Source: Torymus aiolomorphi
Taxonomy: Eukaryota > Arthropoda > Insecta > Hymenoptera > Torymidae
Assembly: GCA_036365515.1 (NCBI GenBank)
Contig: CM070875.1
Span: 95,171,128 to 95,235,127 of the forward strand
DNA: 64,000 bases
Reading direction: 5' to 3'
Shown here: piece by piece, positions 11,401 through 22,889 of the stretch
Layout of the letters: each line of letters begins with the position of its first letter
How positions within the stretch are numbered: position 1 is the first letter of the stretch
Notes under the pieces: generated by a model
The model's database searches: none
The model's input: only the letters and a program-made list of their open reading frames with translations
What the model was told of the DNA's origin: nothing
Program-made: the position numbers and the translations under genes

Positions 11401-12236
11401 ATGGCGCTAGAAAAAAGATTCTTTGAGACACTTAATTATGATGGAAATGTTGTAGAAAGTATGTTGGACGATTTACACATATTTGAGTTTATGAAACTTG
11501 TTCCTTTTTTAAATATGCAATCAACATTGTTAATAGATCATTTAGAAGGTATACAAGAAAATCCTGTAGGACGAGAATTTGTACAAATTTTGTTTCGCGA
11601 GCCTAGAAACTTAGGACACTGGATTACTATTTAGTATGATCCGTCGAATAATGTTTTACGAATTTCGATAGTCTAAATGAAACTTTACACGACAATCATA
11701 AAAAATATATAAGTCGACTATTTCCTAAAAATGTAAGTCTAAATATTATTTACGAATCTGTTCAAAGACAATTTAGAGCTTATGAATGTGGATTATATGC
11801 AATTGCTTTCGCAACATGTATTGCTTACAGCGTATGTCCTTGTAATTTAATTTTTGATGAAAACCAAATGAGAAAACACTTAATAAAAATATTTTTACGT
11901 AAACAATTAACAATGTTTCCAATAATAAAGAATAAATGTCAAACTTGTGTAAGTCAGGCAATGATTTATAATAATACAGAGAATATACTGTATCATCATA
12001 TTGGAGATCAAATACAATATATTATAAATTTACAACATTATATAAATCGCTTTAAAGAAACAGTAAATAGAAATGATAGAAATAAAATTATCGAAAAAAT
12101 CGATTTAGATGATTATAATTCACTATTACAAACATCAATCGCACATAACAAAAACACAGGACAAATTGCAACACAAAAAAATAAACTTAATTTGAAAAGA
12201 AAATGCCAAATATTGTTAGAAAAAAATAGATGATTC
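11401..12236 (+). pseudogene. Ulp1-like cysteine protease (Helitron-associated), broken
   Basis: The frame opens at the ATG at 11401 and reads 77 codons to a TAG at 11632, just after the catalytic-type GHW motif. It then continues in frame with YDPSNN. A frameshift near 11665 leads to a second frame reading DSLNETLH, then QRQFRAYECGLYAIAFA, and runs to 12233. Histidine (GHW), aspartate (YDS) and the Gln/Cys region (ECGLYA) fit the C48/Ulp1 cysteine-protease layout found in many insect Helitrons and other large transposons. With one stop and one shift this copy is dead. The C-terminal part (11960-12233) is Lys/Asn-rich. It precedes the Helitron Rep pieces on the same strand, consistent with one element. 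A host SUMO protease gene is less likely given the context. Confidence 0.7.
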
Positions 12237-12307
12237 TTATAAAACAATTCAAAGAATATTATTAAGAAAAGAAAAAAAGAAAAGAATGACAAAATAGATT
12301 AGTACAT

Positions 12308-12420
12308 TACGATACATGTGCCTTAAGTAGACCATTATTGCACGGCGTGAAGTTAGGGCCCGAGCGCAGCGAGGGTCCTATCACGCCGTGTAATGGACTA
12401 CTTAAGACTCTAGTATCGTA
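12308..12420. repeat. GC-rich palindrome, ~113 bp
   Basis: Arms TACGATAC...TTAAGTAG(A)CCATTATTGCACGGCGTGA and their complement enclose a tip CCCGAGCGCAGCGAGGG at 12359-12375. The tip 17-mer recurs in reverse at 55419-55435. It lies between the Helitron protease relic and the R1 insertion. Confidence 0.7.
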
Positions 12421-12455
12421 CAATATTTTATAGCATAGCCTAACCTAAGCCCGCT

Positions 12456-14199
12456 AGCCTAACCTAAATCCAACAGGCGGTTCGGGACGCTGGCGGCCTG
12501 AACGACAGACAGTACGGGTTCAGACAAGGACGGTCGACGATAGGAGCGATCCAAAAAGTGATCGACTCCTTTGACAGAGCACAGACTAGACCCCACAAGA
12601 ACAGGCCAATAGTGCTCATGGCAACACTCGACGTACGAAACGCTTTCAATTCGGTGAGGTGGACGGACATCGTGCGGGCATTCTCCGACGCTTTCCCGCT
12701 GCCCCATACCTTCTCCGAATCCTCAAGGACTATCTACGAGACCGTTACATTACGTACGGGACGCAGACTGGGGTTAAGAAAAGAAAAATGACGGCGAGAG
12801 TAGCGCAGGGCTCGATCCTTGGCCCCGATATTTGGAACGTAGGTTACGATGAGGTGTTGGATCTTCCGATGCCGCCAGGGGTCTATCTGGTCGGCTACGC
12901 AGACGATCTGGTCATCGTCATCACGACCAAGGATACGCAACTGGCTCAGATGAGGCTGACCCAAGCCATGAGACGGGTGGACGAATGGATGCAAAGTCGG
13001 GGACTACAGCTGGCCATGCAAAAGACGGAGTTACTATACCTAACTAGGAAACGGATAGACACGACGATACCCATGACGGTGGGGACGTCCGTTGTGCATC
13101 CTGGACGGTCCGCCAAATACCTGGGGGTGACCCTGGATACGAGGATGACCTTCTGGCCGCACATACGTGGCGTCGCTGAGAGAGCGGCGTTAAAGACCGC
13201 CGCCCTCGCCCGCCTCATGGCAAATACGAAGGGACCGCGACCGAGCGTACGACGACTGCTTATGACAGTGACCAACTCGATGCTCCTTTATGGGGCCGAG
13301 ATATGGGCGGACGAGACGCGAATAGAGAAGTACCGCAAAAAGATCGCGGCGGTACAAAGACTGGGAGCGCTGCGAATCGCGTGCGCGTACCGCACCGTCG
13401 CAGAGGTGGCGGTACTAGTGATCGCAGGGGTTGTCCCAGTAGACCTTCTCGCTCTCGAGCGGAAGAGGATCTACGAGTACAGCGAAGAAAGGGGAAGAGC
13501 GAGGGCCTCCATAGACGCACGGACGACGACGCTGACATCCTGTCAAACGCGATGGACAGACAGCGACAAAGCCAAGTGGACGAGACGCCTCATAACGGAC
13601 GTGCGACTCTGGCATAAGAGAGGAGCTGGGGAGATGAATTTTTACCTGACCCAGTTCCTATCCGGACACGGATACTTCCGCCAGTATCTGCATCGGATGG
13701 GGAAGGTAACGACCCCGTCCTGCAGGTACTGCGGACATAATAGAGACGACGCGGAGCACACATTTTTCGTGTGCCCCCGCTGGATAGTCGCGAGACACAG
13801 ACTACAGACGAAGACAGGTGACATCACACCGGAGAACATCGTGACACTGATGCTGTCAAGCAAACAAAACTGGGACGACATAGCACACTACGTGACTCAC
13901 GTACTACAAGGCAAAAAGACTGACGGCTGCCTTGAAAACTGATACAGAAGACGAAAAATAGACAGACCAGACAAGATATATAAGATTGCCGTAGGGCATA
14001 GAAACGCCGACCGGTCCGAAGTAATGTGTATAACAGTTCCGGACCGAATTTCGGTGAACGCCGCGGGAAAGGTTTTGGGTGTTTAGGGGGTAGAAATCCC
14101 TCACACCGCGGAGCCCGGCGCTTCGTGATGGTCTTAGTGGGCCCCCCTCCATGCTGTAAGCAAGGACGGGGGCCTCGGAAGATTCACCTAGTACCTCGG

Positions 14200-14230
<31 letters not shown>
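12456..14230 (+). mobile_element. 5'-truncated R1-clade non-LTR retrotransposon
   Basis: It is bounded by a 13-bp target duplication ACCTAAGCCCGCT (12443-12455 and 14231-14243) and ends in a ~29-bp poly(A) tail preceded by CCTCGG. It holds the C-terminal part of ORF2 and a ~260-bp 3' UTR. The high GC content and codon use contrast with the AT-rich flanks, as expected for an element with its own base composition. Confidence 0.9.
12470..13942 (+). pseudogene. R1-type reverse transcriptase, C-terminal part
   Basis: The relic starts inside the reverse transcriptase at LNDRQYGFRQGRST and reads LDVRNAFNSVRWTDIV in one frame. Near 12700 it shifts into the frame that continues as APYLLRILKDYLRDR. 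Then follow AQGSILGP, the catalytic GYADDLVIV, the thumb region with YLGVTLDTRM, and a C-terminal zinc knuckle CRYCGHNRDDAEHTFFVCP. The frame ends at TGA 13942. No endonuclease or ORF1 is present because of 5' truncation, the usual outcome of incomplete target-primed reverse transcription. Apart from the single frameshift the retained portion is open for about 427 codons, so the insertion is fairly young. It shares zinc-knuckle layout and the TCGG-poly(A) end with the full-length element at 27.2-32.3 kb, but the proteins differ, so they are different R1-clade families. Confidence 0.9.
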
Positions 14231-14234
<4 letters not shown>

Positions 14235-14425
14235 AAGCCCGCTGTCACGCCTATCCATGCGCTAAGCAGTCCTTTTTTGCACCGTGAGGTTAGCGCACGA
14301 GCGTAGCGAGTGTGATATACACGATGCAATAATGGGCTACTTATCGCACGGATAGGCGTGACTTAAGTGCGGGCTTAGGTCACACTGTGCTATAAAAAAT
14401 ATTAATAAATGAAAACATAGAAAAA

Positions 14426-15000
14426 ATGGAAACTAATGAAAAATGTAAAGAAAGAAAAAAGAATTATGTAAAAACTGAAGGCAAAGCAAAAGAAAAATTG
14501 AAAGAAAAAAGTATACAATATTATGATAAAATTAAAGAAAAAAACAAAAAGTATTATGAAAAAAGTAAAGGAAAAAAAAAGAATATTATAAAAAAAATAA
14601 AGAATTAAAAAAACGAGTATTACAAACATAATAAAGAAAAAGCAAAAGAGCGTTACGAACAAAATAAAGAAAAAATAAAAGAATATTATAAAAAAAATAA
14701 AGAAATAAAAAAAGAGTACTACGAACATAATAAAGAAAAAGCAAAAAAGTATTACGAAAAAAATAAAGACAAAGCAAAAGAGTATTACGAACAAAATAAA
14801 GAAAAAGCAAAAGAATATTACGAACAAAATAAAGAAAAAGCAAAAGAATAGTACGAACAAAATAAAGAAAAAACAAAAGAATATTACGAACAAAATAAAG
14901 AAAAAGCAAAAGAGTATTACGAACAAAATAAAGAAAAAGCAAAAGAATATTACAAACAAAATAAAGAAAAAGTAAAAGAATATTACGAACAAAATAGATT
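14426..15000 (+). pseudogene. Lys/Tyr-rich 33-bp repeat region of Helitron protein
   Basis: An imperfect 33-bp tandem repeat encodes an 11-residue unit (Glu-Tyr-Tyr-Glu-Gln-Asn-Lys-Glu-Lys-Ala-Lys) about a dozen times. The first 60 codons are open from the ATG at 14426. After a shift near 14610 the repeat frame is open to a TAG at about 14851 and resumes. Highly charged, probably helical repeats like this often precede the Rep/helicase protein in insect Helitrons. Antisense frames across it are Phe/Leu-rich shadows. The repeat is likely prone to slippage, which explains the frame changes. Confidence 0.55.
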
Positions 15001-15219
15001 ATTGCAATGAGAAAAGCAGAAAAAATAAATAATGAAAAAAATAATAAAATAGCAAAAGAATATTACAAAAAAAATAAAAATATTATTACAACAAAAAGAA
15101 AAATTTATTATAATGAAAATAAAGAAAATATTTTAAAAACTAAAAAAATTTCTAAAATAATGCTTAAAAAATAAAATGGAGAAACAAAAAATAATAAGTA
15201 TATAGCAGCAATAACAAAT

Positions 15220-16420
15220 GTGGGCTTTGATGAAACTTTAATAATAGAAAATTATATTGGTGAATTAAATGTAATATGTGTATTTTGTGAAGCAAAACAT
15301 TTTGCATGTGAACTACCTTCAGATAAAAAATTTACAAACTGTTGTCATAAAGGAAAAGTTAAATTAATTGAAGATATTGAATATCCAGAAGAAATTAAAA
15401 ATTTAGTTACGGGAATTAGTAATGAGAATATAAACTTTAGAAAAAATATTCGGTCATACAACAATTCTTTGGCATTTGCAAGTTTTGGTGCATTGCTATA
15501 TAAATTTTTTGGCAAAGGCCCTCCCATAATAAAAATATGTGGTCAAATATACCACAATACATATTCATTACATCCAGATGATGAAATAAACAGGAAGTAT
15601 GGTCAGCTATATATTTTAGATAATGAAGATGCTACTGAATGTAGATATCAAAATAACAATAAATGTTCAATTCAAATATTACAAAAGTTAGATAATATAT
15701 TAAGAAAAATAAATCCTTATGCTAAAGCTTATAAAATGATGTATGAAGTTGAAAAAGAAGAAATCGATCGTTCTATGAAAAATAATATTCCACTACAAAA
15801 TATTCAAATATCTTTTAAAAGGAATACAGAGAAAAAAGATCATCGCTATAATATGCCTTTGTGCAATGAAGTGGCAATTGTTTTTGTAGGTGAAAATGGA
15901 GAACCACCTTTTGAGAGAGATTTTTGCATTTATTCTAAAACAGAAAGACCCATAAGAATACCAATCATTAGTCAACATTTAGATCCTATGACATATACAT
16001 TAATGTATCCTGCTGGATGTTATGGATGGATGCCTAATATGAAAAGTGAAAACAAAAAGAATAATATATCAATTTTACAATATTATTCGTATAAATTCAG
16101 TATAAGAAATGATTTTAATCCAATTTTAAATTTAGCAAAATTATCACAACAATATATAGTCGATGCTTAGGTAAAAGTAGAAAGTACAAGACTTTATTAT
16201 TTAAGGAAAAATCAGTTAACTTTAAAGACAGAATTATATACAGGATTAATGGATTATTTACATAAAAAAGAACAAAATGATAATGCTAAAATTGGAAAGA
16301 TGATTATTTTACCTTCTACTTTTACTGGAAGTCCTAGAGCATTGCAGCAAAACTTTTTTATTAATAACAAAAGAACCGTAATAGCTAGACAAATAATTTT
16401 TTTTAGAAAATATAGGTCTT
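15220..16420 (+). pseudogene. Helitron Rep N-terminal region (Helitron_like_N)
   Basis: The frame is open for 316 codons to a TAG at 16168-16170 inside VDA-stop-VKVE. It then continues in the same frame to about 16420 through LPSTFTGSPRALQQN. Zinc-type Cys/His residues near the start (CVFCEAKHFACE and CCHKGKV) are followed by ICGQIYHNTYSLHP, YGQLYILD, NPYAKAYKMM, YNMPLCNEVAIVFVGE and DPMTYTLMYPAGCYGW. These match the Helitron_like_N region that precedes the HUH nuclease in rolling-circle Rep/helicases. The true start is uncertain because the upstream frame is broken. The HUH motif and its catalytic tyrosines should come next but are absent, replaced by the inserted hairpin-ended element. One premature stop plus this loss make it inactive. 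Confidence 0.85.
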
Positions 16421-17100
16421 GAAATTCTCTTTCGAATGCCGCCCACCCGATTCAAATACATAAAGCCGTTCTCGAGAAATTACGATTTAAAAAAAAAGTG
16501 AAAAAAATTTTAACCTCAAATATCTCCGAAATTTATGGATCAATCCTTTTGCCCAAAGAACTCAATCGATTGTGATACAAAATGTACCACTAAAAAAATT
16601 TCAAACTGATTAAGCCAATTTTACTCTAGTTATTGAACGACAAAAAAAACACTTTTTTTATAAATTATTTTTTTCTCCAAAAATAATGAATAAAAAAACC
16701 TAAAAATTTAGTAAGTTATAGTACTCAGTATTCTTTATAACCAAAAAAATATTCATGTTAATATCTTTTTTTAATTTTGAAATATAACCTATTTACTAAA
16801 AATGACGTTTTCATGAATAACTTATGACGAAATATAGCTAACGGCTTTTTTTTTTTTTTTAAATTGTAGAAAATTTTATTCTGCATACAGAGAATTTATC
16901 GTATATAAATAATATTTGTTCTAAATATAAAAAAAATTGAAAATAAAAATTTTGAAAATTTAAAAATGGCGATAAAAAACAAAAAAATCGATTTTGACAA
17001 AAATAAAATATTGACCCCAATTGTTGAAGCAAAATCTGAAAAAATGATCACTCTCTCGTTAAAATCGGTTGAGTAGATCATGAGATATCAGAGTATACGG

Positions 17101-17138
<38 letters not shown>

Positions 17139-17262
17139 CCATACGGACATTTTCTAAAAATGGTGTATTTCGATTCCAAATTTTCTATACAACATTCCTA
17201 AGACATTATCTCACAAACTTTTTTTTTACTATCACAAAGCTTCCTCTAGGAGGAAGCAAAAT
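16404..17262 (+). mobile_element. Non-autonomous element, copy 2 (microsatellite plus 3' hairpin)
   Basis: AT-rich sequence related to 2.6-3.0 kb is followed by a CA microsatellite (about 17101-17138), a conserved tail (ACATTTTCTAAAAATGG...) and a hairpin GCTTCCTC-TAG-GAGGAAGC at 17239-17257. It interrupts the Helitron Rep gene and coincides with loss of the HUH region. It shares its 3' end with the copies at 2295, 25507 and 53092 (reverse). Confidence 0.65.
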
Positions 17263-17282
17263 AATAAGATAATACAATTTCC

Positions 17283-18042
17283 AGGTAATAGATGGGCAGA
17301 TAATACCTATATCATGCCATATAATCCTTACTTATTATTAAAATTTAACAGTCATATTAATGTTGAAGTATGTTCTACAGTATTATGCGTAAAGTACTTA
17401 TTCAAATATTGCTATAAAGGTCATGACTGTGTTTTAATCGAATTTAAAACTTGCAATACTAACGAAGAAAATAGTAATTCGGAAAATGGATCAACAACAA
17501 TTAATTATGATGAAATAAAACAATACGAAGATACAAGATATTTATGTGCACAAGAAGGCGTGTATCGTTTAAATGAATTTGAGATGCATCAAATATCACA
17601 TGTTATTTATAGATTAGCCGTTCATAATGAAAATGAACAAAATGTATATTTCAAAGAAGGCCAAGAAGAAGAAATTTTTACTAAAAACATAGATACTACT
17701 TTAACAGCGTGGTTTAAATTAAATCAAGAAGATTCCAATGCTAACCAATATTTATATACCGATATTCCGCATCATTACGTATTTGATAAAAATAGTAAAA
17801 AGTGGAATAAAAGAAAGCGATTGAAAAAACCAACTTTAGTAAGAATGTATCTAATTACTGCTCAACAACGTGAACGGTTCTTCATTAGACTACTGTTACT
17901 TTCAGTTAGAGGAGCCAACCCAATAAGCAAAGATTTCAAGAAAAATAATTCTTTAAGAACTAACGAATGTCCGATTAATAAGAGTACTTATAGTAATCAC
18001 CAAGTGTTCAGAAAGAATACTTTATCAAAAATACTTTACTGA
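17283..18042 (+). pseudogene. Helitron Rep, region after the HUH domain
   Basis: An open frame reads NRWADNTYIMPYNPYLLLKF, NSHINVEVCSTVLCVKYLFK and YCYKGHDC, the strongly conserved block downstream of the HUH nuclease in Helitron Rep proteins. It later has FEMHQISHVIYRLAVH and the stretch RFFIRLLLLSVRGA that normally leads into the Pif1-type helicase. The frame decays after 17930 and no Walker motifs of the helicase were found, so the 3' half is missing. Together with 15220-16420 it represents one interrupted gene. The lack of both HUH and helicase means the protein could not support rolling-circle transposition. Confidence 0.85.
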
Positions 18043-18246
18043 AAAATTAAACAAAGGAAACAAAAACCCTGATAAAAAGCCGTCACAAAGTATTCATAAA
18101 GAAGTTTTAAAGTAATAAAATAATGATAAATCTTCTATCAATAAGATTGCTCAAAGTAATCAGCAAGTATTCACAAAGAAAACTTAATCAAAAACATTTT
18201 GCTACAAAATTACGGAAATTAAAAAAAGCGCTATAAAAAATAATCA

Positions 18247-18623
18247 CTACACGGAGAGCTCAATTTAACTATGATAGTACGGGATCTCGTGCTATAGAAG
18301 CATCAATTTTTGTTATACTTGACTAGCATAGTAGAGCAGGCTACCGTAGGAGGAGATACCCCCATGCGCCGAAAGCAGAAAGTTTATACCACGAGAGTAT
18401 GGAATTCGTGCAACGGTGCCAAACGAAACTCCTCGATTGTAAGAATCTCATACCACCGTGGTATGAACCTCTTGCTATTGACGCTCGACAGTTTCCAAGC
18501 TACACTGGTATGGTGGCGTTACTCTCCATGCACGCATTGTTTACTTCTGTGGCAGCGAATAGTATGATGTATTAGCACGAAGTAACTTTATGCTGCCGTA
18601 GCTAAAATGAGCGCTCCGTGTAG
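18247..18623. mobile_element. MITE, 377 bp, CTACACGGAG ends
   Basis: Left end CTACACGGAGAGCTCAATTT and right end complement CTACACGGAGCGCTCATTTT form terminal inverted repeats of about 25 bp, with looser pairing inward. The interior has no convincing gene. No clear target duplication could be read from the flanks. Confidence 0.65.
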
Positions 18624-18902
18624 ATATTTTTAAAGAAGTTACAAGGTAGTGAAAATATTAAAAGTGTTCATAAAATGAGGTATTTAAATGAAATTTCTTA
18701 GATGAGTATAAAATAAATATTACAAATATTTATATACTGCTACAATATATTTACGCTATTCTCCGCTATTCGACTATCATTGTTATAGCTAAAATATTAT
18801 AGCCACAATAAATACGTAAGAAATTTTTAAAATTACTTTGTTGAAAATAAGCATTCATGTAGTAATCATAAAAAGTTAATGGAAGCCCCTACGTACGGCG
18901 GT

Positions 18903-19111
18903 AGGTCCGGCCACATATGCACATACGCTTGCGTACGGATGCGGACCAACGTGGCAAGGCAACATACCAACAGCCAATGATAGCTTTACTCGAGTGGAAG
19001 AAAAGAGTGTTTACAACTCAAAGCAATCTATGATTGGCTGCCGGCATGCTCCCTTACCACGTTCGTTCGCATCCGTACGTATAAAGCGTATGTGCATATC
19101 TGGCCCGGGTT
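18903..19111. mobile_element. MITE, ~210 bp
   Basis: The left arm GGCCACATATGCACATACGC, then TACGGATGCG and CAGCCAAT, faces the right arm with the complementary words ending GCATATCTGGCC. The arms are about 80 bp, GC-richer than the flanks. It has no coding capacity. Confidence 0.65.
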
Positions 19112-20365
19112 CGTTAACTAAGGTCAGGATATCAGATTAATAAACTGAAATCAATAACCTAAAACAGAATAACATGGCGGAATAACTCTGATTGGTTATC
19201 TCCAAGACGCAACCTCTATTCTACAGCGATGTTCCGCACCATGTGATTTCACAATATAGTCTTATAGGTATTATGCGCGCACAGTGCCGCCTGCCGCACC
19301 TTGCACGGTGACGACAGCGCCATTTCCGGACAAACGGATCTTGTATGCGGACCACGAGGCACGGTCTATAAGTATATTACGAAGGTTTTATTAATCCGTT
19401 TTTGACAAGAAAATCTTTTCCTCTTACAATAAGGTAAGTAATTGCTTGGATTATTTATCATTCATGCTTTACTAAAGTAAAGATATTTTTTTAAATAAGT
19501 AGTATTAAGTAATCGATTAGACTTCTTAAAAGTAAAATAAGGTTATGTCACATGTAAATATCATAATCATGTATCATATTTGTGCAATATTTAAAAAAAA
19601 ATTATTTAATAAAATTAATATTAATTATTGCATTATCGATTTCTAAAATTTTTATAAATGTAAAAATTCTAGTCGAGAATTTTATGAAATTTAAGGTGTT
19701 TAAATGTATGTTATGTAATTTAAGGGAAATTGAAAGTTTTATGCATTAATTTTTAGCAAGCTATTTTGTTTATATATTACTTCACATTTATTCTTAAATT
19801 ATTAATTATTTACTTTTTTTTTGTTCAATATCTAGCATTGCAGAGTATTGGAGTTTGCGTACACGAGGTCCAGCTTATTACGTAGTTCATTTTTGGCCTA
19901 AGCTTGAAGCCTGGTATACTGAGATGTTTGCGAAACTGACAAATTGCTACATCCATTTCATAAGCTGCCAATTGCACAGGCCTTATTTGTTTGGACCAAA
20001 CAATTATTCAATTTGGTTACTTTGGCAACTAATTAAGTTTTGCTAAATCGTTATTGTCAATGTATGATTATGCATTTATTTACTTGTAATTCAGATTATT
20101 AAGATTGCGATCACTTTTTTATAAAAATTATTTCTTTTTTATGATAATGTTATTGATATATGGTATATATATTATAGCTAACTTTTATGATTTATGCGTA
20201 TGGTAACTTACTACACCATAAAACAACATTGTAATTAGTATGTTTTAGTATTCTGTAGCATTACATCCTGTATTATTTTTATTAGTACATTTATTTAGTG
20301 GTAATATTACTTAAAATTCAGATTATGAAGGTTATGTTTTCACTTTTATTATATCTAAAAATTAT
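19112..20365 (+). other. Possible noncoding spliced transcript; otherwise unassigned
   Basis: A GC-richer block at about 19250-19433 ends in a strong donor (AAG|GTAAGTAA). A pyrimidine tract with acceptor TATCTAG lies at about 19837, followed by a stretch with a 60-codon open frame (ending 20046) that lacks any known domain. This looks like two exons of a noncoding or unrecognised transcript. There is no direct proof of transcription. Confidence 0.2.
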
Positions 20366-20411
20366 TTATTTCTTTATGATAATATTATTAATACGTGATA
20401 TATATATAAGT

Positions 20412-20623
20412 GTTATTTCTGGGACGAAAAAATGTATATAACTGTTATTTCCGGGACGGACTGTTATTTCCGGGACGTCCCGGAAAAGAAAAAGGTAAAT
20501 TTACGTTATTTCCAGGCCCGTGCTAGAGTCTATAACCCCAGGGTCCATTATTTCTTTAGTCACTTGTATATAGCAACTCTGAAAGAATAAACTATAGAAC
20601 ACTGTATAATCTCGGAAATAAGG
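20412..20623 (+). mobile_element. Motif-array element, copy A
   Basis: Direct copies of TTATTTCYGGGACG at 20412, 20444, 20463 and (shorter) 20505, plus an inverted copy fused to the third at 20476, precede a core at 20522-20583 (GAGTCT...ACTCT hairpin containing TTATTTCTTTAGTCACTTG). An inverted motif CGGAAATAAGG follows at 20613. A long TA microsatellite starts at 20632. The layout is identical in copies B and C. Confidence 0.65.
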
Positions 20624-20631
20624 CCTATTCT

Positions 20632-20673
20632 ATTATATATATATATATATAATTCCGGTAATAAGGCCTATTC

Positions 20674-20767
<94 letters not shown>

Positions 20768-20854
20768 ATAGAATAGGCCTTATTTCCGGAATTATATATA
20801 TATATATAATATGTTTAGTTATTATTTATTTCTTTATGATAATATTATTAATAC

Positions 20855-20880
<26 letters not shown>
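20632..20880. repeat. TA microsatellite with AATAGGCCTATT palindromes
   Basis: Long TA runs are interrupted at 20651-20679 and 20766-20798 by words containing TTCCGG and AATAGGCCTTATT in opposite orientation. The flank TTTCTTTATGATAATATTAT occurs at 20373, 20827 and, reversed, at about 21237, so the whole area is built of inverted duplications. Confidence 0.7.
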
Positions 20881-21222
<342 letters not shown>

Positions 21223-21260
21223 CACGTATTAATAATATTATCATAAAGAAATAAATAATA

Positions 21261-21560
21261 ACTAAACATATTCAAATTGGAGTAAAAATTTATTTATTTA
21301 GGCCAGTATACGTTTTACATATATATGTGATATCCACAGAGAGAAATCAATTGTCGAAAGAGATATTGCTTTTAATAGGTTAGGACCACTAGAACTGTGT
21401 GTCGTTGTGTGTTCTTGTGTCTATGGTCTAGTGGTCCTAACCTATTAAAAGCAATATCTCTTTCGACAATTGATTTCTCTCTGTGGATTTCACATATATA
21501 TGTAAAATGTATACTGGTCTAAATAAATAAATTTTTACTCCAATTTGAATATGTTTAGTT
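21261..21560. repeat. Near-perfect palindrome with 33-bp loop
   Basis: Arms 21261-21393 and 21427-21560 match in inverted orientation with very few differences (for example GATATCC versus GATTTCC). The loop sequence and inner arm reappear in reverse at 21561-21620. This makes a stem-loop with an extra antisense loop copy. The high identity implies a young or gene-converted structure. Confidence 0.85.
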
Positions 21561-21625
21561 TTTAATAGGTTAGGACCACTAGACCATAGACACAAGAACA
21601 CACAACGACACACAGTTCCGTTGTG

Positions 21626-22889
21626 CCTTCCTGTGTATTGCGGTTGTGCCCTATGCCTTTTCAGCTGTAATGGCCCATAGTATTGTAATTATTATCATGT
21701 TTTATAGTGTTCTGTAGCATGGCAACTTGTATTATTTTTATAAGTCAAAATATTTATTAGTCTTTACGCTATAAACATGGATTTAATTTAAATCTATGCT
21801 AATGCGTGTAGAATAACAAAGGCTTTTATACATTACATGCAATTATTAAATACACTTAATATAATTTTATTGAGAATAAAGATTGAATGTATTTTTTTAT
21901 ATAAGGTTTCAATTGAGATAAATTGAATTTTACTATTTTTGTTTTATTATCAGTTCAATTTTTTTTGTGTTAGTAGTGCCGGGGGAAAAGATAATTTAGG
22001 AGAATAAAAATTTTATTGCCTTTAGTTCATTTAAATATTTGGTTTATATTGTAAAAATTTTTAGTTTTTACTTAATGTGGTGTTAATATAACAATGGCAA
22101 GTGCTCATGTTGAGAATATTGGGTTTGTTACAAATTGTTATTTTACATTTGTCAGAATAGAGTAGAGAAAGATAAAATCTATATTGTCTTTAAAGATTCT
22201 GCTTTTAGACGTACACATGAAGACCTTCTTGACTTATTTCTCTACCAATTCTTGTTGTAGCTATTAGTAACTGTAATAGTTGTAATTAAATCAAATGGGA
22301 TATGATGTTTTATATTTTATTGTGCAGTAGAATTGATATTGCTCGACAGAATTTGATACCAAAAAACTGCTTTCGCATGTTGTGTTTTTATTCAGTATTT
22401 ATAGATTAGAAATTATAGATAGTTGTTTTCTGGTAAATAATCATTTGAAATTTAAGTTAATTAGTATAATTTTAAACAATATTAAATTTTATTTTATTGT
22501 AAATCAATGATTGCTGAGCTTGATTTTATTTTTCAAACATTTTGGTTTTAATGAAAATTGTATTAATAGGATATCTCCTTCTCTTATCTAACCTGAGCCG
22601 TAGTTTTAATTTTTTCTGGTTGTATTTTATTGACTATATTTTAATTTTTTAATGTAAAACATAGTTTATATTTATAAAACTATTTAACAGAATTATAAAT
22701 ATTTCTACTATTATTAAACATACAAACAATGAAATTTTATTGAGTATATTCTGCTTTCCTAGCTTAACTTCGTAGAGTAAAAGTTCATTTGCTGTTCAAC
22801 GACTGCTGTAATATTATGTATAACCATTTTTTTTTCGATATTTTAAATCAATAGTTACAGTCGGTCCATACCGACATTCACCGACCATA
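21626..22889. other. AT-rich spacer
   Basis: No gene, RNA or terminal repeat was recognised. Open frames are short and lack recognisable domains. Confidence 0.3.

Larger units (their letters stand above)
12429..14395. repeat. Second GC-rich palindrome, split by the R1 insertion
   Basis: Removing the insertion joins 12429-12455 to 14231-14395. The arms CCTAAGCCCGC and GTCACGCCTATCC (from 14232) face GGATAGGCGTGAC and GCGGGCTTAGG (ending about 14381). The tip carries CACGAGCGTAGCGAGTG at about 14292. It shares words with the palindrome at 12308-12420, so the two are adjacent copies of one family. Confidence 0.7.
11401..18042 (+). mobile_element. Decayed Helitron with nested insertions
   Basis: Same-strand relics in order: Ulp1-like protease (11401-12236), Lys/Tyr-rich repeat region (14426-15000), Rep N-terminal region (15220-16420) and post-HUH Rep region (17283-18042). 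These are typical pieces of arthropod Helitrons. Two later insertions split it: an R1-type element (12456-14230) and a hairpin-ended element (about 16404-17262). The HUH nuclease core and the Pif1 helicase were not found, so the element cannot be autonomous. Exact Helitron ends were not identified. Confidence 0.75.

Noticed and set aside
13260..13617. Arg/Ser-rich frames on both strands
   Set aside because: Shadows of the GC-rich R1 reverse transcriptase relic.
14402..14992. 196-codon Phe-rich minus-strand frame resembling membrane segments
   Set aside because: Antisense shadow of the Lys/Tyr-rich 33-bp repeat of the Helitron relic.
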